A stretch of 64,000 nt of DNA. It comes from Gordonia bronchialis DSM 43247 (GTDB taxonomy: Bacteria > Actinomycetota > Actinomycetes > Mycobacteriales > Mycobacteriaceae). The stretch covers positions 3,348,001 to 3,412,000 of the forward strand of contig NC_013441.1 in the NCBI RefSeq assembly GCF_000024785.1, given 5' to 3'. Every line of letters begins with the position of its first letter. Positions within the stretch are counted from its first letter, which is position 1. Position numbers and translations under genes: made by a program. The notes under the pieces were generated by a model, which was given only the letters and a program-made list of their open reading frames with translations, did no database searches and had not been told where the DNA came from. Shown here in pieces: positions 16,746-25,939 of this stretch.

Positions 16746-17129
16746 TCACCCGCGCGACCGCCCGCGCCGAAGTTCGTCGACAGCGTCGTCGCGGTGATGG
16801 GCAGGCACCCCCGGACCGGCATGTTCGGCGTTGCGCACGGCGTCGAAGACGAGCTGCCGAACATGGTCGTTCTCCAGGCCGTAGAAGATCGTGGTGCCGT
16901 CGCGGCGCGTGCGCACCAGCCGTGACATGCGGAGTTTGGCCAGGTGCTGCGACACCGACGACGGCGCCTTCCCCACGGCCACAGCGAGTTCCGACACCGA
17001 GAGCTCGGCGTCGGCCAGTGCCCACAGGAGCCGGACGCGGGTGGGGTCGGCGAGCATTCGGAACACCTCGACGACGAGCGCGACCTGGTCGTCGGCGAGC
17101 TCGGGGGCGGCCCGCTCATCGGTGGACAT
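16746..17129 (-). CDS. ArsR/SmtB-family metal-responsive repressor
   Basis: 127-residue winged-helix repressor: RMLADPTRVRLLWALAD, recognition helix KAPSSVSQHLAKLRMSRLV and wing TRRDGTTIFYGLENDHV. The last helix carries D88, H89 and H103, with H111-H112 after it, which resembles the alpha5 and tail metal sites of the nickel/cobalt sensors NmtR and KmtR. It overlaps the end of the upstream MFS gene by 14 bases, so the transporter and its sensor form one operon, most likely autoregulated by a divalent metal. Confidence 0.85.
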   Translation of the reverse strand: MSTDERAAPELADDQVALVVEVFRMLADPTRVRLLWALADAELSVSELAVAVGKAPSSVSQHLAKLRMSRLVRTRRDGTTIFYGLENDHVRQLVFDAVRNAEHAGPGVPAHHRDDAVDELRRGRSRG

Positions 17130-18477
17130 GGACTGATGCTACGTCGGGCCAGTGGGGATGCCGATCGTCGATGACGAAGGCGTGCTCGTGACGCCACCGT
17201 CCCCCGTCCGCCGGCACCGCATGCACGAGGTGGTCGACCTCCACGGGTGCATCGTGTTCGTGCACCAGAACGTCGGGATCGTGGGTGGGCCACGCGCGGC
17301 TAGCCGTGACGACACCGGCGACGGCCAGAAGCCCCAGCAACCCCCAGGTGGACCTGTACCCCCACGCGGTTGCGCCCCAACCCGCCAGCGGATAGGCGAC
17401 GAGCCAGCAACCATGTGACAACGAGAATTGCGCGGCGAACACCGCGGGCCGGTCGCCCGCCGAACTCGATCGGCGCAACACCCGCCCCACCGGAGTGAGG
17501 ACCAGACCGGTCCCGACGCCGATCACCGCCCAAATAGTCCCCACCACTGGCCACCGCCACCCGCCACCGCCCGCGAGCGAGAGCGCCAGCGCCGCGCCGG
17601 TCGCGCCGATCAGGATGACACAACCACCGAGCATGACAGCCCGTTCAGGGCGCCGCCGAAGCAGTCCCGGCACCACGACGGCCGCTGCGATCACCCCGAT
17701 TCCGTTGCAGGCCAGGAGAACTGCCACCGAGGACGCCGCGCGACCGAGCGTTTCCTGCACATAGTTGACGGTGTTGACCATGACGATCGATCCCACCGCC
17801 GCAACCACCAGGTTCATCCCGAGCAGGCCCCGAAGACGCGGTGTCGCACGGAAGATGGCCACACCGGCGAGCGCACGGTCGAAGATTGCGCTGCGCTGCA
17901 CATCGCAGGCGTCCGGAACCCGGCTGGAGCCGACGAGCACCGCCGATACGACGAATCCCACCGCGGTCGCGACGAACAACCAGTGAAAACTGACCACAGT
18001 CACCAGCACCACCGCCAGCAATGGCGACAGTAGAGTCTCCATCGTCGACGCCAGCTGCGAATACGACAACGCCCGGGTGTACTGCTGTTCGTCGGGCAGC
18101 ACATCAGGCAGCGCCGCCTGGAACGTCGGCGTGAATGCGGCCGACGCCGATTGCAGCACGACGACCAGTAGGTACACCTGCCAGACGTGATCGACGAAGG
18201 GCAGCGCCAGGACCACCGCCGCCCGCACGGCGTCGAGGCCGACGAGCGCCCGGCGGCGGGGCAGCCGATCGGCGAAGGCGCCGGCGATCGGCGCGATGAC
18301 CACGTAGGCAACCATCTTCAACGCCAGCGCCGTCCCGAGGACGGCCGCCGCGTTCGGACCGGCGAGTTCGTAGGCGAGGAGCCCGAGGGCGACCGTCGCA
18401 AGGCCGGTCCCGAACAGCGCCACGAGCTGAGCACCGAACAGGTGCCGATAGTCACGCACTCCGAAGATCGAGCCCAT
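17116..18477 (-). CDS. MFS efflux transporter with His-rich C-terminal tail
   Basis: 453-residue major facilitator protein with about 12 hydrophobic segments in the inner membrane. The cytoplasmic loop 2-3 motif is seen as GAFADRLPRRRALVGLD. The last about 50 residues contain repeated His and acidic residues (VHEHDAPVEVDHLVH, WRHEHAF, DDRHPHW, VHVHR), a likely metal-binding tail. With the overlapping metal-type ArsR gene this suggests export of a divalent metal such as nickel, cobalt or zinc. The frame is open to 18570; ATG 18477 has AGGAGG before it. Confidence 0.85.
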   Translation of the reverse strand: MGSIFGVRDYRHLFGAQLVALFGTGLATVALGLLAYELAGPNAAAVLGTALALKMVAYVVIAPIAGAFADRLPRRRALVGLDAVRAAVVLALPFVDHVWQVYLLVVVLQSASAAFTPTFQAALPDVLPDEQQYTRALSYSQLASTMETLLSPLLAVVLVTVVSFHWLFVATAVGFVVSAVLVGSSRVPDACDVQRSAIFDRALAGVAIFRATPRLRGLLGMNLVVAAVGSIVMVNTVNYVQETLGRAASSVAVLLACNGIGVIAAAVVVPGLLRRRPERAVMLGGCVILIGATGAALALSLAGGGGWRWPVVGTIWAVIGVGTGLVLTPVGRVLRRSSSAGDRPAVFAAQFSLSHGCWLVAYPLAGWGATAWGYRSTWGLLGLLAVAGVVTASRAWPTHDPDVLVHEHDAPVEVDHLVHAVPADGGRWRHEHAFVIDDRHPHWPDVASVHVHR

Positions 18478-18522
18478 GGTCCTCCTCGCGCGGTCATCGA
18501 CATCACTCCGATCGCGAACTAC

Positions 18523-18552
18523 ATTATCCGCATAGATACGCATATAGCTAGG
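18523..18552. promoter_or_regulatory. AT-rich candidate operator of the MFS-arsR operon
   Basis: On the minus strand TATGCG-TATC-TATGCG (two half-sites one helical turn apart) lies in an AT-rich patch 55-70 bases before the MFS start. ATACGCATAT within it is nearly palindromic. A plausible ArsR site by position and composition only. Confidence 0.35.
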
Positions 18553-18613
18553 TGTGGACGCAGGCGGCACCGGGTGTCAGAAGTCACGACCCGGGTATGT
18601 GAATCTAGAGACC

Positions 18614-19333
18614 ATGCACACCCGGTTCGTCGTCGTCGGCTTCGTGATCCTCGCTTTGCTGGCGACGCCGGGTTGCGCAGCGGCGACCCCGGCCAGTCCG
18701 CCATCCAACTCCCCCGCTCCGAGCTCCCCTCCAGCGAGCTCCCCTGCCCCGGCGCCCCCGGGCTCACCGGTCCTGCGTCAGCTCGACGCACTCGTCGTGA
18801 AGGGCCGGGCGCCCAAAACCGGTTACACGCGAGCGCAATTCGGGCAGGCCTGGTCCGACGACGTGACGGTCGGCGGCGGCCACAACGGCTGCGACACCCG
18901 CAATGACATCCTGCGTCGCGACCTGCGCGACGTCCGGTTCAAAACCGGCACACGGGACTGTGTGGTGCTCTCGGGCGTGCTCGTCGACCCGTACACCGGG
19001 ACAACCATCGACTTCGTGCGCGGTCCGCACTCCTCGAAGGTCCAGATCGACCATGTGGTCGCCCTCGCCGATGCTTGGCAGAAGGGTGCCCAGCAGTGGT
19101 CTGCGGACAAACGCCGCGACTTCGCCAACGACCCGCGCAACCTGCTCGCGGTGTCGGGAAACACCAACCAGCGCAAGGGAGCCGGAGACACCGCCACCTG
19201 GCTGCCGCCGAACAAGGCGTACCGCTGCACCTACGTGTCCAAGCAGGTCACGGTGAAGTCCCTCTACGGCCTCTGGGTGACCGCCGCCGAGAAGGACGCG
19301 ATGCGACGCGTTCTGTCGAACTGCTTCACCTGA
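18614..19333 (+). CDS. Exported HNH nuclease (DUF1524), possibly a lipoprotein
   Basis: 239 residues: a signal peptide ending LLATPGC (a weak lipobox), a Pro/Ser linker (SPAPSSPPASSPAPAPPGSP), then a DUF1524-type His-Me nuclease domain with CDTRNDILRRDL, QIDHVVALADAW and DPRNLLAV, where the DHV and Asn are the expected catalytic elements. It should cut nucleic acid outside the cytoplasm, for nutrition or against incoming DNA. No immunity gene is obvious next to it. ATG 18614 is chosen; an in-frame GTG lies at 18599. Confidence 0.85.
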   Translation: MHTRFVVVGFVILALLATPGCAAATPASPPSNSPAPSSPPASSPAPAPPGSPVLRQLDALVVKGRAPKTGYTRAQFGQAWSDDVTVGGGHNGCDTRNDILRRDLRDVRFKTGTRDCVVLSGVLVDPYTGTTIDFVRGPHSSKVQIDHVVALADAWQKGAQQWSADKRRDFANDPRNLLAVSGNTNQRKGAGDTATWLPPNKAYRCTYVSKQVTVKSLYGLWVTAAEKDAMRRVLSNCFT

Positions 19334-19447
19334 TGTGACGGCGTCCACACCAGACGACGCCGCGTGACATGGTTCCGCTCACCTGACCTTTCGGACAGGT
19401 TGCCCCGATACTGGGTAAATCGCCGGGAGCTCAAGGGGAGGCGAACA

Positions 19448-19603
19448 ATGAGTCAGCACATCTGGGGCCGTCCAGGCCCGGTACCGGATCGGTGCGAGGG
19501 TGCCCACACCTACGCCGGAGGATGCCGATACAACGCCGACGACCCGCATCGGCCCATGTTCCCGGAGGAACTGCGTCCAGGGGTGCGCTCGGCCGCTGCC
19601 TGA
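19448..19603 (+). CDS. Small protein of unknown function (51 residues)
   Basis: Starts at an ATG with GGGGAGG 8 bases upstream. The sequence contains CEGAHTYAGGC, two cysteines around a His that could bind metal, and no membrane segment. I recognise no family. It is between the exported nuclease and dnaG, with its own ribosome binding site. Confidence 0.5.
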   Translation: MSQHIWGRPGPVPDRCEGAHTYAGGCRYNADDPHRPMFPEELRPGVRSAAA

Positions 19604-19659
19604 CCCCGAGGGTTGGTAGTTGCGGATACGCCTGTGTCGCTGATGGTTTCGGCGCGCGG

Positions 19660-19748
19660 CCGTCGCGACTTCGATACGCACCAGGCTCGTTCCTCGCATG
19701 GTGCTACTCAGCTCGGCGGCTTCGCTCAACGGTCGCGGCTCGACCAGC
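19660..19748. repeat. Probable dispersed intergenic repeat
   Basis: The segment holds CTTCGATACG, GGCTCGTTCCTCGC, CTACTCAG and CGCTCAACG in order, with a small GCACCA/TGGTGC hairpin (19678-19683/19699-19704). I remember this word order from intergenic repeats of Gordonia and relatives. Only one copy is in this window, so repetition cannot be shown here. Confidence 0.4.
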
Positions 19749-19763
19749 AGCGGGGCGACCTGC

Positions 19764-21683
19764 TCATCCCGCCTCGACAACGGGCCCGACGGCCTGCTCC
19801 AGCAGGCTGCGCCGGTAGGCCTCCAGCGCCACCAGATCACCGAAGACGGCGTTGTAGCCGTCGGGGTCCTCGCCGGGCGCCATGCGCCGAAGTCGCGACT
19901 TGATGTCGGCGATCTGGGCACCCACCCACACCTCCTGCAGTCGCGCCAGGACGCCAGAGATGTAGCGCGGGATGTTGTCCTCGTCGACCGGCATGCCCTC
20001 CACGGCGAGTTCGGTGACCAGCGGTTCGATCGACTGGTCGTCGACGGCGGTGCGCACGGCATCCACCCACCCGGCACCACCGAGCCCCGACGACGTCCCG
20101 CCCAGCGCCGTCATCGCCTGCCGCACCGCCGCATACGCCGGCTCGGTGAAGCACTCCACCGGCAGCGAATCGAAGACCGTGCCGGCGATACCCGGGTACT
20201 GCAGCGCCGCCTTGAGCGCCTCCCGCTGCGGCCACAGCCGCGGATCGGTGGCCAGCGGCCGCGCCATCACCGGACGCGACTCACCCTCCGGACGTCCGCG
20301 CCGCGCCCCGTTGACCGTGGTGGACCGATCCCGGGACACGCTGGTGCGCTGCACCTTTGCGCCCTCCTCACGTACGCGCGCGAGCACCTGACCGACCTCT
20401 TCCCAGCCGACCCAGCCGGCCAGCTGCCTCGCGTACTCGTCGCGCAGGGCGATGTCCTTGATGCGCGCCACCACCGGGACCGCCTCCCGCAGGGCGTGCA
20501 CCCGCCCCTCTGCGGTGTCGAGGTCGTGCTCGGTGAGCAGCGTCCGGATCGCGAACTCGAACATCGGAACACGCCGCGCGATCAGATCGCGCACGGCCGC
20601 ATCGCCCTTGGCCTGGCGCAGCTCACACGGGTCCATACCGTCCGGCGCGATCGCCACGAACGTCTGCCCGGAGATGCTCTGTTCACCTTCGAAAGCCTTG
20701 AGCGCCGCAGCTTTTCCCGCGTCGTCGCCGTCGAAGGTGTAGATCACCTCGCCACGGAAGTACGAGTCGTCCATCATCAGCCGGCGGATCAGCGACAGGT
20801 GATCCTCGCCGAATGCGGTACCGCAGGACGCGACGGCGGTGGTCACACCCGACAGATGCATCGCCATCACGTCGGTGTAGCCCTCCACCACCACCACCTG
20901 ATGCCCGCGGGCGATGTTCTTCTTGGCGTGGTCGAGACCGAACAACACCTGAGACTTCTTGTACAGCATGGTCTCCGGCGTGTTCATGTACTTGCCCATG
21001 GTGTCGTCGTCGAAGAGTTTGCGGGCCCCGAATCCGATGATGTCGCCGCCGAGATTGCGGATCGGCCAGAGCAGGCGGCGCCGGAACCGGTCGATCGGCC
21101 CCTTGCGGCCTTCCGTCGAAAGCCCGGCAGCCTTCAGCTCGCTGAACTCGAATCCTTGCGACAGAAGGGCTTTGCTCATCGTGTCCCAGCCATCGGGGGC
21201 ATACCCGCACCCGAACTGCGCAGCAGCGGCCGCATCGAAGTCACGTTCGGTCAGGTAGTCGCGCGCCTTCTGCGCCTCCGGAGTCTGCAGCGCCGCCACA
21301 TAGAACTTGTGCGCCGCGGCGTTGGCAGCGACGAGCCGGGCCCGGGTGCCGCGATCGCGTTTGATCGCCGTACCGCCGCCCTCGTAGTTGATGCGGTAGC
21401 CGATGCGGTCGGCAAGCTGTTCGACGGCTTCGACGAAACTGACGTGCTCCTGCTTCTGCAGGAAGCTGTAGACGTCGCCCCCTTCCCCGCACCCGAAGCA
21501 GTGGAAGTGTCCGTGGTTGGGGCGGACGTGGAACGACGGTGTCTTCTCGTCGTGGAAGGGGCACAGTCCCTTGAGGCTGTCGGCACCGGCCCGACGCAGG
21601 GCGACGTACTCGCCGACGATGTCCTCGATGCGCGTCTGGTCACGGATTGCCGTGATATCGCGATCGGGAATTCGGCCTGCCAC
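19764..21683 (-). CDS. dnaG: DNA primase DnaG
   Basis: 639-residue primase that makes RNA primers at the replication fork. N-terminal CHC2 zinc finger with C41, H44, C62 and C65 (CPFHDEKTPSFH, CFGCG); central TOPRIM domain with VVVEGYTDVMAMHLSG and YTFDGDDAG metal-binding acidic residues; C-terminal helicase-interaction region. The frame is open to 21791, but the GTG at 21683 gives the family N-terminus AGRIPDRDITAIRD. No strong ribosome binding site precedes it. Gene order dnaG-dgt with a GH3 gene inserted between. Confidence 0.97.
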   Translation of the reverse strand: MAGRIPDRDITAIRDQTRIEDIVGEYVALRRAGADSLKGLCPFHDEKTPSFHVRPNHGHFHCFGCGEGGDVYSFLQKQEHVSFVEAVEQLADRIGYRINYEGGGTAIKRDRGTRARLVAANAAAHKFYVAALQTPEAQKARDYLTERDFDAAAAAQFGCGYAPDGWDTMSKALLSQGFEFSELKAAGLSTEGRKGPIDRFRRRLLWPIRNLGGDIIGFGARKLFDDDTMGKYMNTPETMLYKKSQVLFGLDHAKKNIARGHQVVVVEGYTDVMAMHLSGVTTAVASCGTAFGEDHLSLIRRLMMDDSYFRGEVIYTFDGDDAGKAAALKAFEGEQSISGQTFVAIAPDGMDPCELRQAKGDAAVRDLIARRVPMFEFAIRTLLTEHDLDTAEGRVHALREAVPVVARIKDIALRDEYARQLAGWVGWEEVGQVLARVREEGAKVQRTSVSRDRSTTVNGARRGRPEGESRPVMARPLATDPRLWPQREALKAALQYPGIAGTVFDSLPVECFTEPAYAAVRQAMTALGGTSSGLGGAGWVDAVRTAVDDQSIEPLVTELAVEGMPVDEDNIPRYISGVLARLQEVWVGAQIADIKSRLRRMAPGEDPDGYNAVFGDLVALEAYRRSLLEQAVGPVVEAG

Positions 21684-21773
21684 GCGACCAGTGTAGTGAC
21701 CGACTGCGGGTGACCGGCGCAGAGCTTCACACCGGCTACCGTCGGTGTGGACCGCACCGGCGAAGGAGACCCG

Positions 21774-23984
21774 ATGACCGACCACCACCACAGTGTCGAG
21801 CAGCAGGCCAAGCTCACCAGCGGCCTAGATTTCTGGACCACCAAACCCGAGGGCGGGCTGGGGTCCATCATGCTCACCGACGGCCCGCACGGGCTGCGCA
21901 AGCAGGAGGGTGCCAGCGATCACCTGGGCTTGTCGGGCAGCGTTGCCGCCACCTGCTTTCCGCCCGCGGTGGGACTCGCCCAGACCTGGGATGTGGATCT
22001 CGCCGAGCGGGTGGGCGCGGCCATCGCCGACGAAGCCCGCGCCCAAGGGGTGTCGGTGGTGCTCGGACCGGGTGTGAACCTCAAGCGTTCGCCGCTGGGC
22101 GGACGCAACTTCGAGTACTTCTCCGAGGATCCGTTCCTCACCGGACGGCTCGGCGCGGCCTGGGTCCGTGGTCTCCAGGGCCGTGGCGTAGGGGCGTCGC
22201 TGAAGCACTTCGCGGTCAACAATCAGGAGACCGACCGCATGCGGATCAGCGCCGACGTGGACGAACGCACGCTGCACGAGCTGTACCTGCGGGCTTTCCG
22301 GCACATCGTCACCACCGAACAGCCGTGGACGGTGATGTGCTCCTAGAACCGCATCAACGGTGTCCCCGCAAGCCAGAGCCGCGAGCTGCTCACCACCATC
22401 CTGCGCGAACAGTGGGGCTTCGACGGCGCCGTCGTCAGTGACTGGGGAGCGGTGGCCGACCGGGTGCGCGCACTGGCCGCGGGACTCGACCTCACCATGC
22501 CGTTCCCCGGCGAGGCCTCCGACGCCGAGGTGGTGACCGCGGTGACCTCCGGCGAACTCGCGGTCGCGGCACTGCGGTCGTCGGCGCAGCGGGTGACGCG
22601 CCTCGTGGAACGCGCTGCGACCGAGCCGGCACCACCGATCGACTTCGACGCCCATCACACGCTGGCCCACGAGGCGGCCACCCGGGCGATCGTCCTGTTG
22701 CGCAACGACGGCAACCTGCTGCCCTTGCAGCGCAGCACATCGGTCGCCGTGATCGGTGCACTCGCGGCGCAGCCGCGCTATCAGGGTGGCGGGTCGTCAC
22801 ATGTGAACGCGCCCCGGGTCGACATCCCACTCGACGCCATCCGCGCCTTCGCCGAGCACGAGGTCGGCTTTGCGGCCGGCTACCGCCTCGACGGGCAGCC
22901 CTCGGGACAACTGCGCACCGAAGCAGAGGCGGCGGCGCGTTCCGCCGACCGCGTGGTGTTGTTTCTCGGTCTGGCCGACGGTCAGGAATCCGAGGGTTTC
23001 GACCGCTCCACCATCGAGTTACCCGACGATCAGCTCGGCCTCGCCACCGCCGTGTTCGACGCCAATCCCGCCACCGTCGTGGTGCTCTGCCACGGCGGTG
23101 CGCTGCGCGTGACACCGCTGCGCGCACCGGCGATCGTGGATGCGGCACTGCTCGGCCAGGCGGTCGGATCGGCCATCGCCGATGTCCTGTACGGCGCGGT
23201 CAACCCGTCGGGCCGGCTGGCCGAGACACTGCCCCGTCGCATCGAGGACACCCCGGCCCACCTCTCCTTTCCCGGCGAACACGGACATGTCACCTATGGC
23301 GAAGGTCTCTACATCGGATACCGGTGGTATGACGCGCGCGACCTCGACGTCGCCCACCCCTTCGGTCACGGACTGTCCTACACCACGTTCGACTATCGCG
23401 ATCTCGTTGTGTCCGAGGATGATTCGGGGATCGCGGTGTCGCTGGCGGTCACCAACACCGGCGCTGTCTCCGGACGCGAGGTGGTACAGGTCTACGTGGG
23501 AGTCGATGACGCGAGCGTCGTGCGCGCACCGCGCGAACTCAAGGCGTTCGCCACGGTTGATCTCGGCGCCGGCGACACCGCCGAGGTGATGCTGCACATC
23601 GATCGGGACAGCTTGGCGTACTGGGACATTCGCGTTCACGAGTTCGTTGTCGAGGGCGGCACATACCGGGTGTCGGTGGGGGCGTCGAGTCGCGACATCC
23701 GGCTGTGCGCGACGGTCGGCATCGCCGGTGACGACATCCGCGTCCCGCTCACACTGGAATCGTCGATCGGCGAGGCGCTCGCCGATCCTGTTGCGGCCGA
23801 GGGCCTTCAATCCATCGTCGGGGCGATGTTCGGTGGTGGGGACGGTGGAGGTTCCGCCTTCGGCGTCGATGTGGCGGCGATGATGGAGTCGGTACCGCTG
23901 GGGCGACTCGTCGGTTTCTCCGGGGGCCTGCTCTCGCGCGAGATGCTCCAGCAGATCCTCGATCGGGCCAACGCCGGGCACTGA
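21774..23984 (+). pseudogene. GH3 family beta-glucosidase interrupted by an in-frame amber codon
   Basis: Glycoside hydrolase family 3 enzyme of 736 codons. N domain: GLGSIMLTDGPHGLRKQ, LGPGVNLKRSPLGGRNFEYFSEDP, SLKHFAVNNQE; nucleophile Asp in VVSDWGA (about residue 223); then the C domain with ATRAIVLLRNDG and a fibronectin-III-like end (PFGHGLSYTTF, NTGAVSGREVVQVY). Codon 191 (22344-22346) is TAG where the family has the Tyr of MCSYNRING; everything before and after is in one intact frame. ATG 21774 follows GAAGGAG. A truncated product would lack the catalytic Asp. Point mutation, sequencing error or read-through. Confidence 0.9.
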
Positions 23985-23997
23985 ACGACTCCCGGGC

Positions 23998-25275
23998 TCA
24001 GCCCAGGTGCGCCTGCGCCCCCGAGTTCTGCTTGTCGGTCCGCTCGAGTCGTCCCTCGGTCATCGACGCGATCTGGTCGACGACGACGCGCATGCGGGCA
24101 TCGTCGTCGTCGGCCGCGTTCCAGGCGGGTACGAAGACCGGATCCAGTCCGCCGGGCGCGGCGGCCATGAACCAGGACGCCACCCGGTGAATTCGTTCCC
24201 GCTGACGTTGTTGGGTCGCCTTGTGCCGCTCGTTGGAGAAGATGAACCGCAACGCCAGCGTCTTGAGCATCAGAACCTCGGCGGCCACCATCTGCGGCAC
24301 CGTCAGATCCGCGTCGTAGCGCGCCACCGGACGATCCCCCACCACCGCGCGGGTACCGGTGATGGCCGCCGACGCGAACCGTCCGATCAGCTCACTGGTG
24401 AGCCGTTTGAGCGCGACGTAGTGATCCAGGGTGCCGTCGAAGGCGCCCACGGCACGAACGATCTCCATCCGCGACAACCGCTGCGCGGCGTCGGTCAGTG
24501 CCTCGATGTCGAGACCGGGAAACTCGCGCAGCCCGATCTCGGCCAGCGCTTTCTGGTCCTGCGGGTCGGCGAGGGTACGCAGATCGATCCGGTTGGCGAT
24601 CACCCCGTCCTCGAGGTCGTGCACGGAGTAGGCGACGTCGTCGGACCAGTCCATGATCTGCGCCTCGATGCACTGTTTGCCCGCCGGCGCATCGCGGCGG
24701 ATCCAGTTCAGGATCTCCAGATCGTCGTCGTAGGCTCCGAACTTGGTGCCGGGTGCCCGGCGTGGCCACGGATACTTCAGCGTGGCGTCCAGGGAGGCGC
24801 GGGTCAGGTTCAGTCCAGCACTACGTCCCCGGTCGTCGAGCAGCTTCGGTTCCAGGCGGGCCAGGATGCGCAGGTTCTGGGCATTGCCCTCGAAGCCGCC
24901 GTGGTCGGCGGCCACCTCGTCGAGCGCCCGCTCACCGTTGTGCCCGTAGGGCGGATGCCCGATGTCGTGGGCCAGACCGGCGAGTTCGACGAGGTCGGGT
25001 TCGGCACCCAGACCGATCGCGATACCGCGGCCGATCTGCCCGACCTCCAGCGAATGGGTCAGCCGCGTGCGCGGCGTGTCGCCCTCACGCGGGCCAACGA
25101 CCTGCGTTTTGTCGGCCAGACGCCGCAACGCGGCCGAATGCAGGACGCGTGCGCGGTCCCGGGCGAAGTCACTTCGATGGTCGGTACGCGTGCCCGGGAG
25201 GCTCGCCACCTTGGCGCCCTCCGGGATGATCCGCTCCACGGCCTCGAGGCCGTAACTCGCCTGCGGCGGCGCCAC
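23998..25275 (-). CDS. dgt: Deoxyguanosinetriphosphate triphosphohydrolase-like protein
   Basis: 425-residue HD-domain enzyme hydrolysing dNTPs to nucleoside and triphosphate. Metal ligands in [21 protein letters not shown] and [16 protein letters not shown]. It follows the cold-shock gene and precedes nothing on its strand. The frame extends to a TTG at 25320 overlapping the upstream gene, but the GTG at 25275 has GGAGGGGG 5 bases upstream and is a better start. Confidence 0.93.
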   Translation of the reverse strand: MAPPQASYGLEAVERIIPEGAKVASLPGTRTDHRSDFARDRARVLHSAALRRLADKTQVVGPREGDTPRTRLTHSLEVGQIGRGIAIGLGAEPDLVELAGLAHDIGHPPYGHNGERALDEVAADHGGFEGNAQNLRILARLEPKLLDDRGRSAGLNLTRASLDATLKYPWPRRAPGTKFGAYDDDLEILNWIRRDAPAGKQCIEAQIMDWSDDVAYSVHDLEDGVIANRIDLRTLADPQDQKALAEIGLREFPGLDIEALTDAAQRLSRMEIVRAVGAFDGTLDHYVALKRLTSELIGRFASAAITGTRAVVGDRPVARYDADLTVPQMVAAEVLMLKTLALRFIFSNERHKATQQRQRERIHRVASWFMAAAPGGLDPVFVPAWNAADDDDARMRVVVDQIASMTEGRLERTDKQNSGAQAHLG

Positions 25276-25312
25276 GTGGCCCCCTCCGGTCGACGGGTTC
25301 GCGGTGGGGAGC

Positions 25313-25807
25313 TCAGTCAAGCACCCAGCCCCGTGCGACCGCGAAGTCGGTGATCCGACGACGGATCGCGACGATCTGGGCCGCGGTCAGGTCGTCGGAG
25401 GAGTCGAGCAGCAGCTCGGTGAGTTCCTCGGTGAACGCGGCCGCATCCAGCGTTCCGGACCCGCCACGCGGACGCCGCTCGCTGCGATGGCCCCGATCGT
25501 GCCCGCGATCGCCACGATCCCCGTGTCCGCGGCCGTGATGCTCATCGCGACGATGTGCCCGGGCACCGGCCTGCTCGTCGGCGGGGGCCTCCTCGGTGAC
25601 GGCGACGTTCACGGCCTTGGCACCGCGGTCGGTCTCCTCCACGTCGAAGGACACCTTGGCACCCGGTTTCAGCGAGCTCTCGTCGATGTCGATGTCGTTG
25701 ATGTGCAAGAACACATCAGCACCACCCGACTCCGGTGCCAGGAACCCGAACCCCCGATTCGTGTCGTAATGAACGACTTTCCCGCTGACCGCCACGACTG
25801 CACTCAC
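25313..25807 (-). CDS. Cold-shock-domain protein with charged linker and C-terminal helix
   Basis: 164 residues. Residues about 5-70 are a cold-shock nucleic-acid-binding domain with RNP1-like GFGFLAPE and RNP2-like VFLHIND. Residues about 80-118 are a His/Arg/Asp/Gly-rich linker ([18 protein letters not shown]), then a helical tail ([19 protein letters not shown]). It is longer than the usual 67-residue Csp. GTG start with GGAGGAG close before it; a second GTG four codons on is also possible. Likely an RNA chaperone. Confidence 0.85.
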   Translation of the reverse strand: MSAVVAVSGKVVHYDTNRGFGFLAPESGGADVFLHINDIDIDESSLKPGAKVSFDVEETDRGAKAVNVAVTEEAPADEQAGARAHRRDEHHGRGHGDRGDRGHDRGHRSERRPRGGSGTLDAAAFTEELTELLLDSSDDLTAAQIVAIRRRITDFAVARGWVLD

Positions 25808-25939
25808 TCTCCTCCGTCGGCGAAGACGAACCCCTTGTCCGCTCGCACGACAAACTCACCGTCAATTGTGACAGACAACCGCAGGTCAGGCGCAACCGTC
25901 GTCGGGAACCACTGCCGAGCGGCGGAGATCAGACAGAGA

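Noticed and set aside
19698..21713. A 671-codon open frame on the plus strand
   Set aside because: Antisense to dnaG, with Arg/His/Asp-rich composition typical of shadow frames.
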